A stretch of DNA of 51,252 nucleotides, from the NCBI GenBank assembly GCA_027623205.1, contig JAQBYC010000021.1:1-51252 (forward strand), in the 5' to 3' direction. The position numbers and the translations under genes are program-made. Shown here one piece after another: positions 1-8,833 of this stretch (position 1 is its first letter; the number at the start of each line of letters is the position of its first letter). Source of the stretch: Pseudomonadota bacterium (lineage in GTDB: Bacteria; Pseudomonadota; Alphaproteobacteria; GCA-2731375). Below the pieces are notes generated by a model. The model saw only the letters and a program-made list of their open reading frames with translations. It searched no databases and had not been told where the DNA came from.

Positions 1-65
1 CTAGCAAATAAAAGCGGACATTTAATGTGCTACAAAAACCGGACATCTGTATGTGTCATTGACAC
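1..65. mobile_element. Possible terminal repeats of an IS21-like element, cut by the window edge
   Basis: Two imperfect tandem units are visible, each reading CGGACAT followed after a few bases by ATGTG (near 15-30 and 40-54). The stretch then closes with a near-palindrome GTGTCATTGACAC at 53-65. Multiple short repeats of this kind, with GTCC and TTGTAG words on the other strand, resemble the ends of IS21-family elements. That family resemblance is from memory, not a search. No transposase lies inside the window, so this would be an end of an element extending to the left, or a relic. Confidence 0.35.
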
Positions 66-95
66 GCCGATGGGCAAATTTCAATGCCGCCGTTT

Positions 96-199
96 CTCGA
101 GCATGTTTCCTTAAAACATGCCCGGACTCATTAAGATTAGAGAAATTGAACCAATTACTTAAGCCGCGAAAGCGACTCCGATTAATCGAAAATGGCTCT
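96..199 (-). repeat. Two-hairpin dispersed repeat, copy 1
   Basis: Read on the minus strand, this copy matches the copies at 12723, 16140, 47171 and 51101. The shared blocks are a proximal GAGC-ATTTT arm, an inner stem AGTCGC / GCGGCT with loop TTTC (one G-U pair), the segment TAATTGGTTCAATTTCTCT, then GCATGTTT / AAACATGC around TAAGG. It starts about 55 bp after the stop of the YbaK-family gene and has the same orientation as that gene. Confidence 0.8.
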
Positions 200-253
200 A
201 CGCGGGGTGCCGGCCTTCGTCGACTTGCTGCAGATCGAAAATGCGTCAGCAAA

Positions 254-769
254 TCATTTAGCCAAATTGGGCACAATCTCGGTAGCCGGGGTTTGGCCAA
301 ATATGGCCGGGTCGACGATGATCTTCGAAGCGCGGTCGCCACCGCCCAGGATGATGCGGCTGGGTGCCATGACCCTGGCGTCGATCCAAAGGGGCAGATC
401 GGCGGGCAGTCCCAGGGCGGTGACGCCGCCCAACTCCATACCCATGATCGCCGTGGTTTCCGCCGCCGAGGCAAAAGAAACCTTGCGCGCGTTCAGACGT
501 TTGCGCACCACATTGTTGACGTCCAGCCGCGTCGTGGCCAGGACCAGACAGGCGACGTATTCCACATCGCCGCGCTTGCTGCGGACCAGAATGGTATTGG
601 CGGAAATCTCTGGCGCATATCCGTAATGCGCACAGAAAACGGCGGTGTCGGACAAAGCCGGGTCGCAGGCGATAATCTCGTAATCCAAGCCCGATGCCGC
701 CAGGACTTCGCGGACCGCCGGCGTCGAGCCCATCGCCCCGCTCTTGCCGCTCGCCGGATCAATCACCAT
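254..769 (-). CDS. YbaK/EbsC-family aminoacyl-tRNA deacylase-like protein
   Basis: The 171-residue protein has the length and layout of the single-domain YbaK/EbsC family, whose members hydrolyse mischarged aminoacyl-tRNA in trans (for example Cys-tRNA(Pro) or Ala-tRNA(Pro)). Family-like features are the early TPAVREVL helix, the central VLATTRLDVNNVVRKRL stretch containing the basic helix, the GMELGGVTALGLP loop and a C-terminal GGGDRASKI segment. Its ATG overlaps the stop of the upstream dehydrogenase gene by 11 bp, so it is probably translationally coupled as the last gene of the minus-strand operon. Which tRNA it edits cannot be told from the sequence. A catabolic operon is an odd place for an editing enzyme, so a different substrate is possible. 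Confidence 0.8.
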   Translation of the reverse strand: MVIDPASGKSGAMGSTPAVREVLAASGLDYEIIACDPALSDTAVFCAHYGYAPEISANTILVRSKRGDVEYVACLVLATTRLDVNNVVRKRLNARKVSFASAAETTAIMGMELGGVTALGLPADLPLWIDARVMAPSRIILGGGDRASKIIVDPAIFGQTPATEIVPNLAK

Positions 770-1667
770 CGGGCGTTTGCGGTTCCAGCGTGGGGTCTAT
801 GACCGTCAACAGGGCGGGCCAGTATGCGTCTTCCATGCCACCTTGCGCGGCGGCTTTCAGAATGTCATTGGTGGTTTGTGCGCCTTTTATTTCAACACCT
901 GTTTCTTCAGCTAATTCAATAGCATATCTCATATCTTTAAGCATGTAGTTTACTGAAAATGCGCGCAGGGGAAAGATCCCCGGCAGCATCGCCTTGATGC
1001 CGTGATTGCGCAGCACGAAACTGTCCGCCGAGCCTTTGGTCAGGGTATCCAGCAACAAGGCGCCATCCAGACCCGCGCGGCGTCCAATGGTCAGCGCCTC
1101 CGCCACCGCATTGACGGTTTCGGCCACGATCATGTTGTTGAGAATTTTCACGACTTGCCCGCTGCCCACCTCACCGCACAGGGTGATGTCGTTGGCATAA
1201 CAGGCGATCAGCGGTTCTATCCGTGCGAACACCGCCGCGTCGGCGCCGACCATGACAGCCAGGGTACCATCACGGGCCGCCTGGCGGGTGCGGGCGATCG
1301 GTGCATCGGCGTAATCGACACCCGCATCCTGGAACCGCGCCGCCAGGTCCTTGGTCAGAGCGACCGGCGCCGTGGTGGTATCGACGACCGTCTGCCCGGA
1401 TCTCATGTGGGGCAGTAGCGCTTCGCAAATCTGCTGTAATTGGACCCCGCTGGGCATGGAAATGAAGATCGTGGCGCAACCCTGTGCGATCTCCTCCAGG
1501 CTGCCCGCCACGGCCATACCGGCCGCGGTCGCCCGCGCCAAGGGGGCTGGGTCGATGTCATAGGCGGTGACGGTCTGGCCCGACTTTTCGTGCAGATTGT
1601 GGCACATGGGCTCTCCCATCACGCCCAGTCCTATGAAGCCTATGAAACCGCCAAGATCGATACTCAT
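759..1667 (-). CDS. 3-hydroxyisobutyrate dehydrogenase-like NAD(P)-dependent oxidoreductase
   Basis: The 302-residue protein belongs to the beta-hydroxyacid dehydrogenase family, which oxidises short beta-hydroxyacids to semialdehydes. The N-terminus carries the dinucleotide-binding motif FIGLGVMGEPM (residues 11-21). The substrate motif is seen as DAPIARTRQAARDGTLAVMVG, and the catalytic lysine region as GSGQVVKILNNM. The length is normal for the family. It begins 5 bp after the FAD dehydrogenase gene and overlaps the YbaK-like gene by 11 bp. The true substrate is unknown; the family also includes tartronate semialdehyde reductases and imine reductases. Confidence 0.85.
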   Translation of the reverse strand: MSIDLGGFIGFIGLGVMGEPMCHNLHEKSGQTVTAYDIDPAPLARATAAGMAVAGSLEEIAQGCATIFISMPSGVQLQQICEALLPHMRSGQTVVDTTTAPVALTKDLAARFQDAGVDYADAPIARTRQAARDGTLAVMVGADAAVFARIEPLIACYANDITLCGEVGSGQVVKILNNMIVAETVNAVAEALTIGRRAGLDGALLLDTLTKGSADSFVLRNHGIKAMLPGIFPLRAFSVNYMLKDMRYAIELAEETGVEIKGAQTTNDILKAAAQGGMEDAYWPALLTVIDPTLEPQTPDGD

Positions 1668-1672
1668 TGGCC

Positions 1673-3145
1673 CTAACCTTTCGCGGCGCTGGCGCCGGCG
1701 ATACGGCCAAAAACCGAACCGGACATCAGCCCGGTGCCGCCGGGATAATTGAAATAGAACAGGCCGCCGACCATCTCGCCGGCTGCATATAGTCCCGGGA
1801 TGGCGATCCCGTCCGTATCGATCACGTTGGCGTCGGTATTGATGCGTACACCGCCGAAGGTAAAGGTGATGCCGCAGGTGACGCCAAAGGCCAAATAGGG
1901 CGGTTCGTCCAGGGTGTTGGCCCAGTTGGTCTTGTCGATGGCCAGACCCTCGGTGCGGCGGCCGTCCTTGACGGTGGGGTCATAGGGGATGTCGGTTTGC
2001 ACGGCGGCGTTGAACTCTTTCACCGTGCGGAGAAATTGTTCGCTATCAACCCCTTCCATCTGTGCGACCAGGCCTTCCAAAGTATCCGATTGCGCCTTGG
2101 TCACTTCGCGTATGCGGTATTCATCGCGCAGCAAAGGGACGGCCTTTTGATCGAACACCTGATAGGCGAACTGCCGCGGCTGATTGAGAATTTCCCGGCC
2201 ATATTTGGCGTAGGTGTAGTTGCGGAAATCGGCACCCTCGTCGACGAAGCGCTTGCCGTCGGCGTTAATGATCAGGCCAAAGGGATAGCTGTGTTTCTGG
2301 AAGCCGTCACCGACCGCCAGATCGCCGAATTCCGGCGCGTTGCGGTCCCAGGCCACGGCGTGGCAGCCCGACCAGTTACCCCGTGGGCTGGCACCGGCCG
2401 CCAGGGCCATCTGGATGCCGTCGCCGGTATTGAAACGGGTGCCGCGCACCGGCGCCAGTTCCCACCCCGGACCCAGATACCGGGTGCGCATTTCCGCATT
2501 GGCCTCGAACCCGCCGCAAGCCAGGATCACGGCCCTGCCGCGCAACTCGGCGGTCTTGCCATTCTGGCGCAAACTCACCCCGTGCACGCCGTCATCGTCT
2601 TTCAGCAGTGACAGCGCGCGGGCGTTATAACGGATTGCGATACCTTCCCGGCCGCAGGCCTCCGTCAGGCCTTCGACCAGTCCAGGGCCGCCGCCCCAGG
2701 CTTCCACGGTCAGGCCGCCCCAGAACTTGAAACGGCCATCGATCTTGAAGGCCTGTTTGGCATACAGCGGCAGATAGCGCAGGCCCTTGCCTTGCAGCCA
2801 TTTCAAGGTGGGAAAGGATTGCTTGATCAGCAGTTCCGCGAGGTCCGGATCGGCCCGGTAATCGGTGACCTGACCCATGTCATCAAAAAATTTTTCTTCC
2901 GTATAGCTGCCGAAATCCGTGTTCTTGCGCTCCTCATCCGTCAAATCGGGCATCAGCTCCAGAATATCATCCAGGCCATTGTAGACGGTGCGGATGGCGC
3001 CGGCGGTAAAGCGGGTATTGCCCCCGGCTTCCGCCTTGGGCGCCCGCTCCAGGACCACAACCGACGCTCCATTTTCGCGGGCGGACAAGGCTGCGCATAG
3101 AGCGGCATTTCCGCCCCCGACAACAATGACGTCAAATTCGGGCAT
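1673..3145 (-). CDS. tcuA: FAD-dependent tricarballylate dehydrogenase-like oxidoreductase (TcuA/fumarate-reductase flavoprotein family)
   Basis: The 490-residue flavoprotein has an N-terminal FAD-binding motif (VVGGGNAALCAALSA, about residues 8-22), a second nucleotide segment (VILACGGFEAN) and a C-terminal FAD/substrate loop (GLYAAGEMVGGLF, then GGTGLMSGSVFGR). This is the architecture of fumarate reductase/succinate dehydrogenase flavoproteins. The overall pattern is closest to TcuA, which oxidises tricarballylate to cis-aconitate in Salmonella. The TcuA partner proteins TcuB and TcuC are not present here. The gene sits between an alpha/beta hydrolase and a hydroxyacid dehydrogenase, so the substrate may be a different small di- or tricarboxylate. 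It lies 5 bp from each neighbour, which indicates co-transcription. Confidence 0.8.
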   Translation of the reverse strand: MPEFDVIVVGGGNAALCAALSARENGASVVVLERAPKAEAGGNTRFTAGAIRTVYNGLDDILELMPDLTDEERKNTDFGSYTEEKFFDDMGQVTDYRADPDLAELLIKQSFPTLKWLQGKGLRYLPLYAKQAFKIDGRFKFWGGLTVEAWGGGPGLVEGLTEACGREGIAIRYNARALSLLKDDDGVHGVSLRQNGKTAELRGRAVILACGGFEANAEMRTRYLGPGWELAPVRGTRFNTGDGIQMALAAGASPRGNWSGCHAVAWDRNAPEFGDLAVGDGFQKHSYPFGLIINADGKRFVDEGADFRNYTYAKYGREILNQPRQFAYQVFDQKAVPLLRDEYRIREVTKAQSDTLEGLVAQMEGVDSEQFLRTVKEFNAAVQTDIPYDPTVKDGRRTEGLAIDKTNWANTLDEPPYLAFGVTCGITFTFGGVRINTDANVIDTDGIAIPGLYAAGEMVGGLFYFNYPGGTGLMSGSVFGRIAGASAAKG

Positions 3146-3150
3146 ATTCG

Positions 3151-3999
3151 TTATCGTCCTCTGATTTGATCCAATATGGGCATGATATAACGGCGGAATT
3201 GCTGTGGATCTTCCGACATGGGAAAATGTCCCAGCCCCTCCATGATTGTTGCCTCGGCCCCTTTGATCCGCGCGGCAGTGCGCAGGGTATCTTCAGGGGT
3301 ACAGGAAAAATCATATTCTCCCGTCAATAGATAGACCGGACATCGCGCTGTATCAATATCACCAATGCGCTCCCGGTAATCGGAATCGGCGCGATAAAAA
3401 TACAAATCACCCTTGAAGACGCCGGGCCCGCTTTGCAGGTAGCCCCACAAGGTCTCCCAGCGAAATTCATCCGGACTTTGCGGCGCCACCAGGCCCGAGA
3501 CCAAAGCGGCAGACACCTCGCCGCCATGCACATCCGGCCGGTGCAACCAGTCGGTATCATACCAGGGTTCCTGATGATCGGCGCTTTCCAGGCCGATCAC
3601 CGCGCGCATCTCCGCACCATGGGCCAAGGCCAACTGCAGCACGATGCGGCCGCCCATGGAACAGCCCATGATAACGGGTTGCTCCAATGTCAATCCCCGG
3701 CACACCGCCAGGACGGTTTCAACATACAGATCAGTGGTCAGTCGATATTCTTCCAAATGATAGCCAATGGGCGGCAGGCTTTTGCCATGCCAAGGCATAT
3801 CGAACGCGATGACACGGTAATTCCGGGTGATCTCAGGATCATTCAACAGGTGCCGGAACTGGCTGCCGTTGGCCCCGGCGGTATGCAGGCAAAGCAGGGG
3901 AATGCCCTGGCCCGCTTGTTCGAAATAGACCCGGTTCTGACGTCCCTGGATTTCCAGCTGCATATAGTGGCCGGTTACCGCTTCCAATTTAGCCGCCAT
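3151..3999 (-). CDS. Alpha/beta-fold hydrolase
   Basis: The 282-residue protein has the alpha/beta hydrolase signature. The oxyanion region is LLCLHTAGANGSQF, the nucleophile elbow is MGCSMGGR (Ser), the acid is in LTGEYDFSC, and the catalytic His is in GLGHFPMSEDP. Start choice: a longer reading frame runs to 4194, but that extension overlaps the upstream SCP2-like gene out of frame. The ATG at 3997-3999 gives an 11-bp overlap with that gene's stop, the same arrangement as the last two genes of the operon. Likely reaction: hydrolysis of an ester, thioester or C-C bond feeding the adjacent dehydrogenases. The substrate is not predictable. Confidence 0.82.
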   Translation of the reverse strand: MAAKLEAVTGHYMQLEIQGRQNRVYFEQAGQGIPLLCLHTAGANGSQFRHLLNDPEITRNYRVIAFDMPWHGKSLPPIGYHLEEYRLTTDLYVETVLAVCRGLTLEQPVIMGCSMGGRIVLQLALAHGAEMRAVIGLESADHQEPWYDTDWLHRPDVHGGEVSAALVSGLVAPQSPDEFRWETLWGYLQSGPGVFKGDLYFYRADSDYRERIGDIDTARCPVYLLTGEYDFSCTPEDTLRTAARIKGAEATIMEGLGHFPMSEDPQQFRRYIMPILDQIRGR

Positions 4000-4387
4000 G
4001 ATCGGCCTCGGTGGGTTTTGGACGCGCCGTGGCCAGCAATTCCTGGAAGTAGCGCAAATTCGCCATAAGCGGATGAAGATCACCCTCGATCCTGGCCACG
4101 CCCAACTTGCACATGGCGAACAGGTCATGATAGCCGGGCCTTGGCACGGTTTGGCAAAATTGAAACCAGGCCTCCGCCTGGATATGGACGGCAAAGCGCC
4201 AGGGCCGCATGAGCATGGGTCCCGGCGTAATGGCGGTCAATTGGCCGTTGCTGATGCAGAGATAATGCGCCTGGTCGCCGATTTGCAGCATAAACTCCAA
4301 GTCGACGAAACGGCCGCGCCGGACCAGGCCCGCATTGCAATTCACCCGGTCCGCCAGTTCCGCCACTGTTGCCGCCATCGTGCTCAT
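3989..4387 (-). CDS. SCP2-like sterol/lipid-binding domain protein (tentative)
   Basis: This 132-residue protein has the features of a small SCP2-like fold: an N-terminal helix, a strand-rich core around LEFMLQIGDQAHYLCISNGQL, and a helical tail ending near YFQELLATARPK. SCP2 domains bind fatty acyl-CoA, sterols and similar lipids. No catalytic motif is seen. It is the first gene of the minus-strand operon that continues with the hydrolase, and its last codons overlap the hydrolase start. A role in presenting a hydrophobic substrate to the hydrolase is inference. The fold assignment rests on pattern only and should be tested by profile search. Confidence 0.55.
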   Translation of the reverse strand: MSTMAATVAELADRVNCNAGLVRRGRFVDLEFMLQIGDQAHYLCISNGQLTAITPGPMLMRPWRFAVHIQAEAWFQFCQTVPRPGYHDLFAMCKLGVARIEGDLHPLMANLRYFQELLATARPKPTEADHGG

Positions 4388-4427
4388 GGCGTCACCATAA
4401 TGGCGGCTTGCCGTGCGGTCAAAAGCT

Positions 4428-6248
4428 CTACTGCGGGACCTGGAATAGTTTGAAGTTTCGCGCCAGTTTGGCGGGCAGGGTGACCGGCGTGAGCCAGGGC
4501 GGCGGCTGATCCGCCTCCAGCCGCATCAACAGGGTCGGGGGTCCCTTGCTGCTCCGATAATTGCTGGCTTCGGGATCGGCCGGACAGATCAGGATAAGAT
4601 TGATCCCCCGCGCCGCGATCAAAGCCTTGGGTAGGGTATCTGTCGTGCTGCGGAGGAAATTAATGGTGTCCACAATTCCGGCGGTATTGCGGTGATAGGG
4701 CGTTGCCACCACGGAATGTTGAGTGTGATACAGCAGCTCCGGCCCGGAATAGATGAAATTGAGCAGATGGTGTCGCTGATACGGGTAGTTTTCAGCCAGA
4801 AACCGCGCCATTACCGGTAATTTACAGGACCTGCCGTGATCCGGAACCGGTAAGGCCAGACGCAACAGTCCGCCGCCGATCAGGGGGCCTGTCGCGACGA
4901 TAATGACTGCGCCGACCCGTGCTGCGGCGTGGCCCAGGCCGAGGCCGGCAAAGCGATAGAACAAGATCCGCAACAGGATGATACAGGGCGGTAATGTCAG
5001 CACCTGCGGGTAGCCCATCCAGCGCACTTCGCGAAGAGCCAGCAGCAGGGTAACGGCCAGAAAGACCGCCAATATTACCCAAATTCGCCGTCTTTCCGCC
5101 TGACTGCGGCGAATTTGGTACAGCAATGCCGGTATGGCCAGCAGCACCAGGCCAAGATGGGCCAGAGTTTTGGGACCTGTGCGGCGTAAATCATCAAAAC
5201 GTAGGATCGGGCTGACTTCGGCGTTATGGTTGAACCAGACCTCGTAGACCAGGGGGTCCATCGTGGCCAGCGGACCGTGAAAAATCTCGGGTACCCAAAG
5301 GCCCATGACGATCATGATGACCGCTGCGCCCGCGACCGACAGGCCAAAGCGGTAGGATTTTCGCACCGACCAACGCGGCATGGCCAAGGCCGTCAGCACG
5401 CATAGGGTCAGGAGCAGGAATAGCGCCAGATGAACCAGCGACAGCCGGTCGAGCTCCAGCGCCATCAGGTATTTTGGTGGCCGTTCCAGCATCAGGGCAA
5501 TAGCCAGACCCAGGCAGAGGGCAATCAGAAACTGGCCCAAACGGCGCAGGAAAATACCCCCCTCCGTGATCCAGGCGACGATTAGCACGGTCAGGATCAT
5601 CGCCGTGCCGACCATCCCTTCGACACTGACCCACAAGCCGATGCTTGCCGGCAGAGCGGCCCAAAGCGCCAATTTTGCCGGGGCTTGAGGTTGCGAGAGG
5701 CGAAAGGCGAAACCCATTTGCCAAATGAACAGCAGGATGTTCAAGCCATGATGATCGGGACGCCCGACGGCGAATTGAAAGCTGATGAAGAATTGCACCG
5801 CAAAGAGCAGGCCCAACAATATCACGCCGCGCTGGCTGAGCAGGGGCCAGCAGGCCCACAGCAGCACGACAAGTGCCATGAGATGCAGAACCGGTCCGAT
5901 CAGCGCGGCCCAGACAAACAGCGCGGCATCGAACCCCGCGAACGGCGCGCCTATCGCCCCCCCCAGCAGGAGCAGCAGATCCAAGGGCCGGGTCCAATGC
6001 AACACCTCGCCAAAGGGCGCGTTGCTGCGTTCTGAAATGGGGTCGTACCAGACGCCGTCATGCGCCAAATCCATCACCCGTAGCACCCGCATATACGCAT
6101 CTGGACCGATCAGCCGGCCTTCCAGCACAAACCAGTCGGCCAGCACCTGCAGCAAGACATGCGCCCCTACCACCAGCAGGCCCGGTATAAAAGCAAACAG
6201 CAGCAGGCGGCGCAGGGTCATGGCCGCGCCCGATGTGGGCTGCACCAT
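4428..6248 (-). CDS. GT-C/STT3-like polytopic membrane protein
   Basis: This 606-residue protein has an N-terminal membrane segment, a loop containing GPDAYMRVLRVMDLAHDGVWYDP, then about ten further hydrophobic segments and a C-terminal soluble part. The first-loop acidic motif and the later GRPDHHGLN motif resemble GT-C glycosyltransferases of the STT3/PglB/PMT type, which transfer sugars from lipid carriers on the outer face of the inner membrane. The catalytic WWDYG-type motif of STT3 is not evident, so an N-oligosaccharyltransferase activity is not claimed. It lies 40 bp upstream of the start of the catabolic operon on the same strand, and may or may not be co-transcribed with it. Confidence 0.6.
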   Translation of the reverse strand: MVQPTSGAAMTLRRLLLFAFIPGLLVVGAHVLLQVLADWFVLEGRLIGPDAYMRVLRVMDLAHDGVWYDPISERSNAPFGEVLHWTRPLDLLLLLGGAIGAPFAGFDAALFVWAALIGPVLHLMALVVLLWACWPLLSQRGVILLGLLFAVQFFISFQFAVGRPDHHGLNILLFIWQMGFAFRLSQPQAPAKLALWAALPASIGLWVSVEGMVGTAMILTVLIVAWITEGGIFLRRLGQFLIALCLGLAIALMLERPPKYLMALELDRLSLVHLALFLLLTLCVLTALAMPRWSVRKSYRFGLSVAGAAVIMIVMGLWVPEIFHGPLATMDPLVYEVWFNHNAEVSPILRFDDLRRTGPKTLAHLGLVLLAIPALLYQIRRSQAERRRIWVILAVFLAVTLLLALREVRWMGYPQVLTLPPCIILLRILFYRFAGLGLGHAAARVGAVIIVATGPLIGGGLLRLALPVPDHGRSCKLPVMARFLAENYPYQRHHLLNFIYSGPELLYHTQHSVVATPYHRNTAGIVDTINFLRSTTDTLPKALIAARGINLILICPADPEASNYRSSKGPPTLLMRLEADQPPPWLTPVTLPAKLARNFKLFQVPQ

Positions 6249-6722
6249 TGGCCCAGGTCCGCCGTCGGGTCCGGGGAGGGAGGCCGGGATGGCGCCGGGC
6301 GGGGCCGGTCGTGGTTATCGCTATGCGGATCTCGCGGACAGTTCAATACCAGAGCGATCTTTCGCCGCTTTGCGGTTTCAAACGCGGTCACGGTCACGGC
6401 AGACCACCGAAATGCCATGTAACCGGCGCTTCCCTCCCGTGTTGGGGCAATTTCGCTTTGCAATGACCTCATGGCCGCTAAGATACAGTATTGTTGGCAT
6501 ATTGATGTGGTTATTCCCACATACAAAGCTGCGCCCCCCGGCAAAAATCTTACATGCTTCGGACGACCAAGCGTTGCAACGATTTGATCGCCATCCAAAC
6601 GACCGGTCACTGTCTGAACTTGACTGCCCATGGACCCCGTCGGTGGAAACACAGCAATGGCGGCTCGGCCCACCCGGACGCAGCACAATGTCGAACGATC
6701 AGCAGCTTAGGTAGATGACGCC
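6249..6722. other. Non-coding stretch between divergent genes
   Basis: No convincing gene is seen over about 470 bp; the open frames here have shadow-like composition. The centre (about 6475-6545) is AT-richer than its surroundings. It holds a perfect small inverted repeat, ATGTGG-TTATTC-CCACAT, at 6505-6522, which could be an operator for either flanking gene. No -35/-10 pair stands out. Confidence 0.4.
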
Positions 6723-7031
6723 GTGAAACTATTTCTTGCCCATCAGCCAAATCAACCGTCACGCAAACCTTTCGAGCCTGGCAACGAAATTCTGCGCCTG
6801 GCCGCGGAACTGTTGGAAGACAGCGGACACTGGGCCGCCATTGATGTGCGTGACGCACACCTCAAGCATTGGAACGGCCGCAAGGTTTCCATCGCCAGAT
6901 CGGATATTGCCGATCTGATCGATCGCGGCCTGCTGGACCGCGATGGCCGCTGGACCGATTTTGGCCGCCACGAACTGGCCCGGCTTGCCGGCATGGAGGC
7001 GACGGTTGCTCTGCTCAGACAGCTGCCTTAG
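6723..7031 (+). CDS. Small hypothetical protein, possible winged-helix-like fold
   Basis: The predicted 102-residue protein would start at GTG 6723, preceded by a weak AGGTAG about 9 bp upstream. The composition is protein-like (acidic and basic residues alternating in helices). The C-terminal half, IADLIDRGLLDRDGRWTDFGRHELARL, reads like a helix-wing of a small DNA-binding fold. I do not recognise a family. An overlapping 102-codon frame runs on the other strand (6759-7067); its composition is less convincing. The gene stands alone between two divergently placed envelope genes. Confidence 0.45.
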   Translation: MKLFLAHQPNQPSRKPFEPGNEILRLAAELLEDSGHWAAIDVRDAHLKHWNGRKVSIARSDIADLIDRGLLDRDGRWTDFGRHELARLAGMEATVALLRQLP

Positions 7032-7242
7032 CCGGTATTTCCCAAATGGCATTCGTATCCGGGCCAATCGTAGACGAGTCCGTTCGCATCAGTCGCCAGA
7101 AGCCCTGTCTCGAACCACCCCATTATTGTTTCAACTCATTGATGCTTATGGCGACACCGTCCGGTAACAGGACTTCCGGGATCAGCATGTCGTGTATCTG
7201 TCCCACATCAAAGCCTCGAACCAACGAAAGCCAAGCTGGTCC

Positions 7243-8833
7243 CTACTTCTCCTCATGATAATCGGCTTCGGTGTTGACGGACCAGATGTTTGATTTATCA
7301 GTCTTATTGGCGATAATGTTGTCCACCGCGACCATGGCGGTCAGCATCGAATGATCCATATTGTTGTAGCGGTGCATGCCGTTGCGGCCCAACAGGTACA
7401 AATTCTCCAAACTGTCGGTAAATTCGCGCACTTCAGCGAATCGATCATAGCTGCCGAAATAGGCCGGATAGGTCTTGGGTACCCGGATCACCACATGATC
7501 CAGTACGGCGTCCGCCTCGATCACGTTGATCCGGTGCAATTCCTCTATGGCGAACGAAGACATGGTATCGTCATCCATGGTCCATAAAATATCGCCTTCG
7601 TCGCAGAAATACTCCAGGCCGATCCAGACATAATCGGGATTGGCAACCATATAGGGGCTCCAATTGTTGAAAAACTGCAGCCGGCCCACCTTTACGCCCG
7701 GCTCTTGTACGTAAATCCAATTGTCGGACATTCTCCCGGCAATATCCTTACCCGTTGCGCCTCCTCCCAGCTTCAGACGCTGCAATAATAGGCCTACTGT
7801 GATGAAGTCGCGATAGATCAGGCCTTTCGAGACTTCGTTGGCGGCGGCTGGCGGGGCCGGTGCCATGGCATTCATCAACTGGCGTACATCTGTGGTGGAA
7901 AAGTAATAGTCCCCTCGAACCGCCTGCGGGGCACCCGCGCCGTTCAACATTGTGGCACCGACGATCTGGCCGTTCATATGCTGCAAGCCGGTAATCCGGC
8001 AGTTGGTGTGAACTTCGCCGCCCCCCCTGGCGGACCAAATCCGCCACCCGCTCCCACATTTGGCCGGGTCCGTACTTGGGGTACAGGAATTGTTCGATCA
8101 ACGAGGTCTCGACGTCTTTTTGCGCGATGTTGCCCCGGCGGCGGAAGAGCGCGCCGAAAGCATGTTTGACAACACCCAATAAAGACAATCCCTTGACCCG
8201 CTGTGCCCCCCATTCGGCGGAAATCAGTTCGCAGGGCACCCCCCAGACCTTTTCCGTATAGTCCCGGAAGAAGGTGTTATAGAGACGCCGGCCAAAGCGG
8301 TTGATGAAAAAATCCCTTAGGGAACGTTCCGGCCGGATCGGGGCGAGCCGGCTGCGTAGAAAGCTGAAACCGATCAGTATGGTGGCGCCCAGGCCCAGTT
8401 TGCGAAGGGTTTTCAGGTTCAGGGACAAGGGATAATCGAATAGCTTGCCGTTCCAAAGGATGCGCGACTTGCGTGCCCGCAGCAACATGACATCATCCAC
8501 TAGGTCCGGGTTCGGGCCATCAGCAGGCATATCGAGCCAGCGGGATTTATTCTGATAACCAAGCGAGACAGGGCCGTCTCGCCCATCGTCGCGTCCCTGC
8601 AATGGCAGAATGCGTGACCACCAGTCCATTACCCGATCGGATTTAGAAAAGAAACGATGGCCGCCAATATCGATACGATTGCCCGCATGCATGAAGGTCC
8701 GCGCGATACCGCCCACATTGTCGGAGCCTTCATAGACAATGGGCTTAATATCCGTGCGCTCCAGCAACTCCAGGGCCGCCGTCAATCCGGCCGGACCGCC
8801 GCCGATGATGATGGCCGTGCGTCGTTTGCTCAT
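7243..8833 (-). pseudogene. FAD-dependent amine-oxidase/UDP-galactopyranose-mutase-like protein, frameshifted at a C7 tract
   Basis: The N-terminal part (from ATG at 8833) has an FAD motif [19 protein letters not shown], then [10 protein letters not shown] and the conserved [10 protein letters not shown]. These fit the NAD(P)-binding Rossmann/amine oxidase proteins related to protoporphyrinogen oxidase and UDP-galactopyranose mutase. This frame loses sense after VADLVRQGG. The C-terminal part continues in another frame from [10 protein letters not shown] to LLGRNGMHRYNNMDHSM (the second FAD/substrate region) and stops at 7243. A run of seven C at 8021-8027 (plus strand) lies exactly at the switch. 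Six C would give one continuous protein of about 529 residues. The stop of gtrA overlaps its ATG by 4 bp. The break could be a real mutation, phase variation or a sequencing error. Confidence 0.85.

Noticed and set aside
53-802. 249-codon plus-strand frame over the left edge
   Set aside because: It is antisense to the YbaK-like gene, runs through the repeat and the possible IS end, and has Arg/His-rich shadow composition.
3151-4194. Longer start for the alpha/beta hydrolase
   Set aside because: The extra 65 residues come from the SCP2-like gene read out of frame. ATG 3999 gives a normal family N-terminus.
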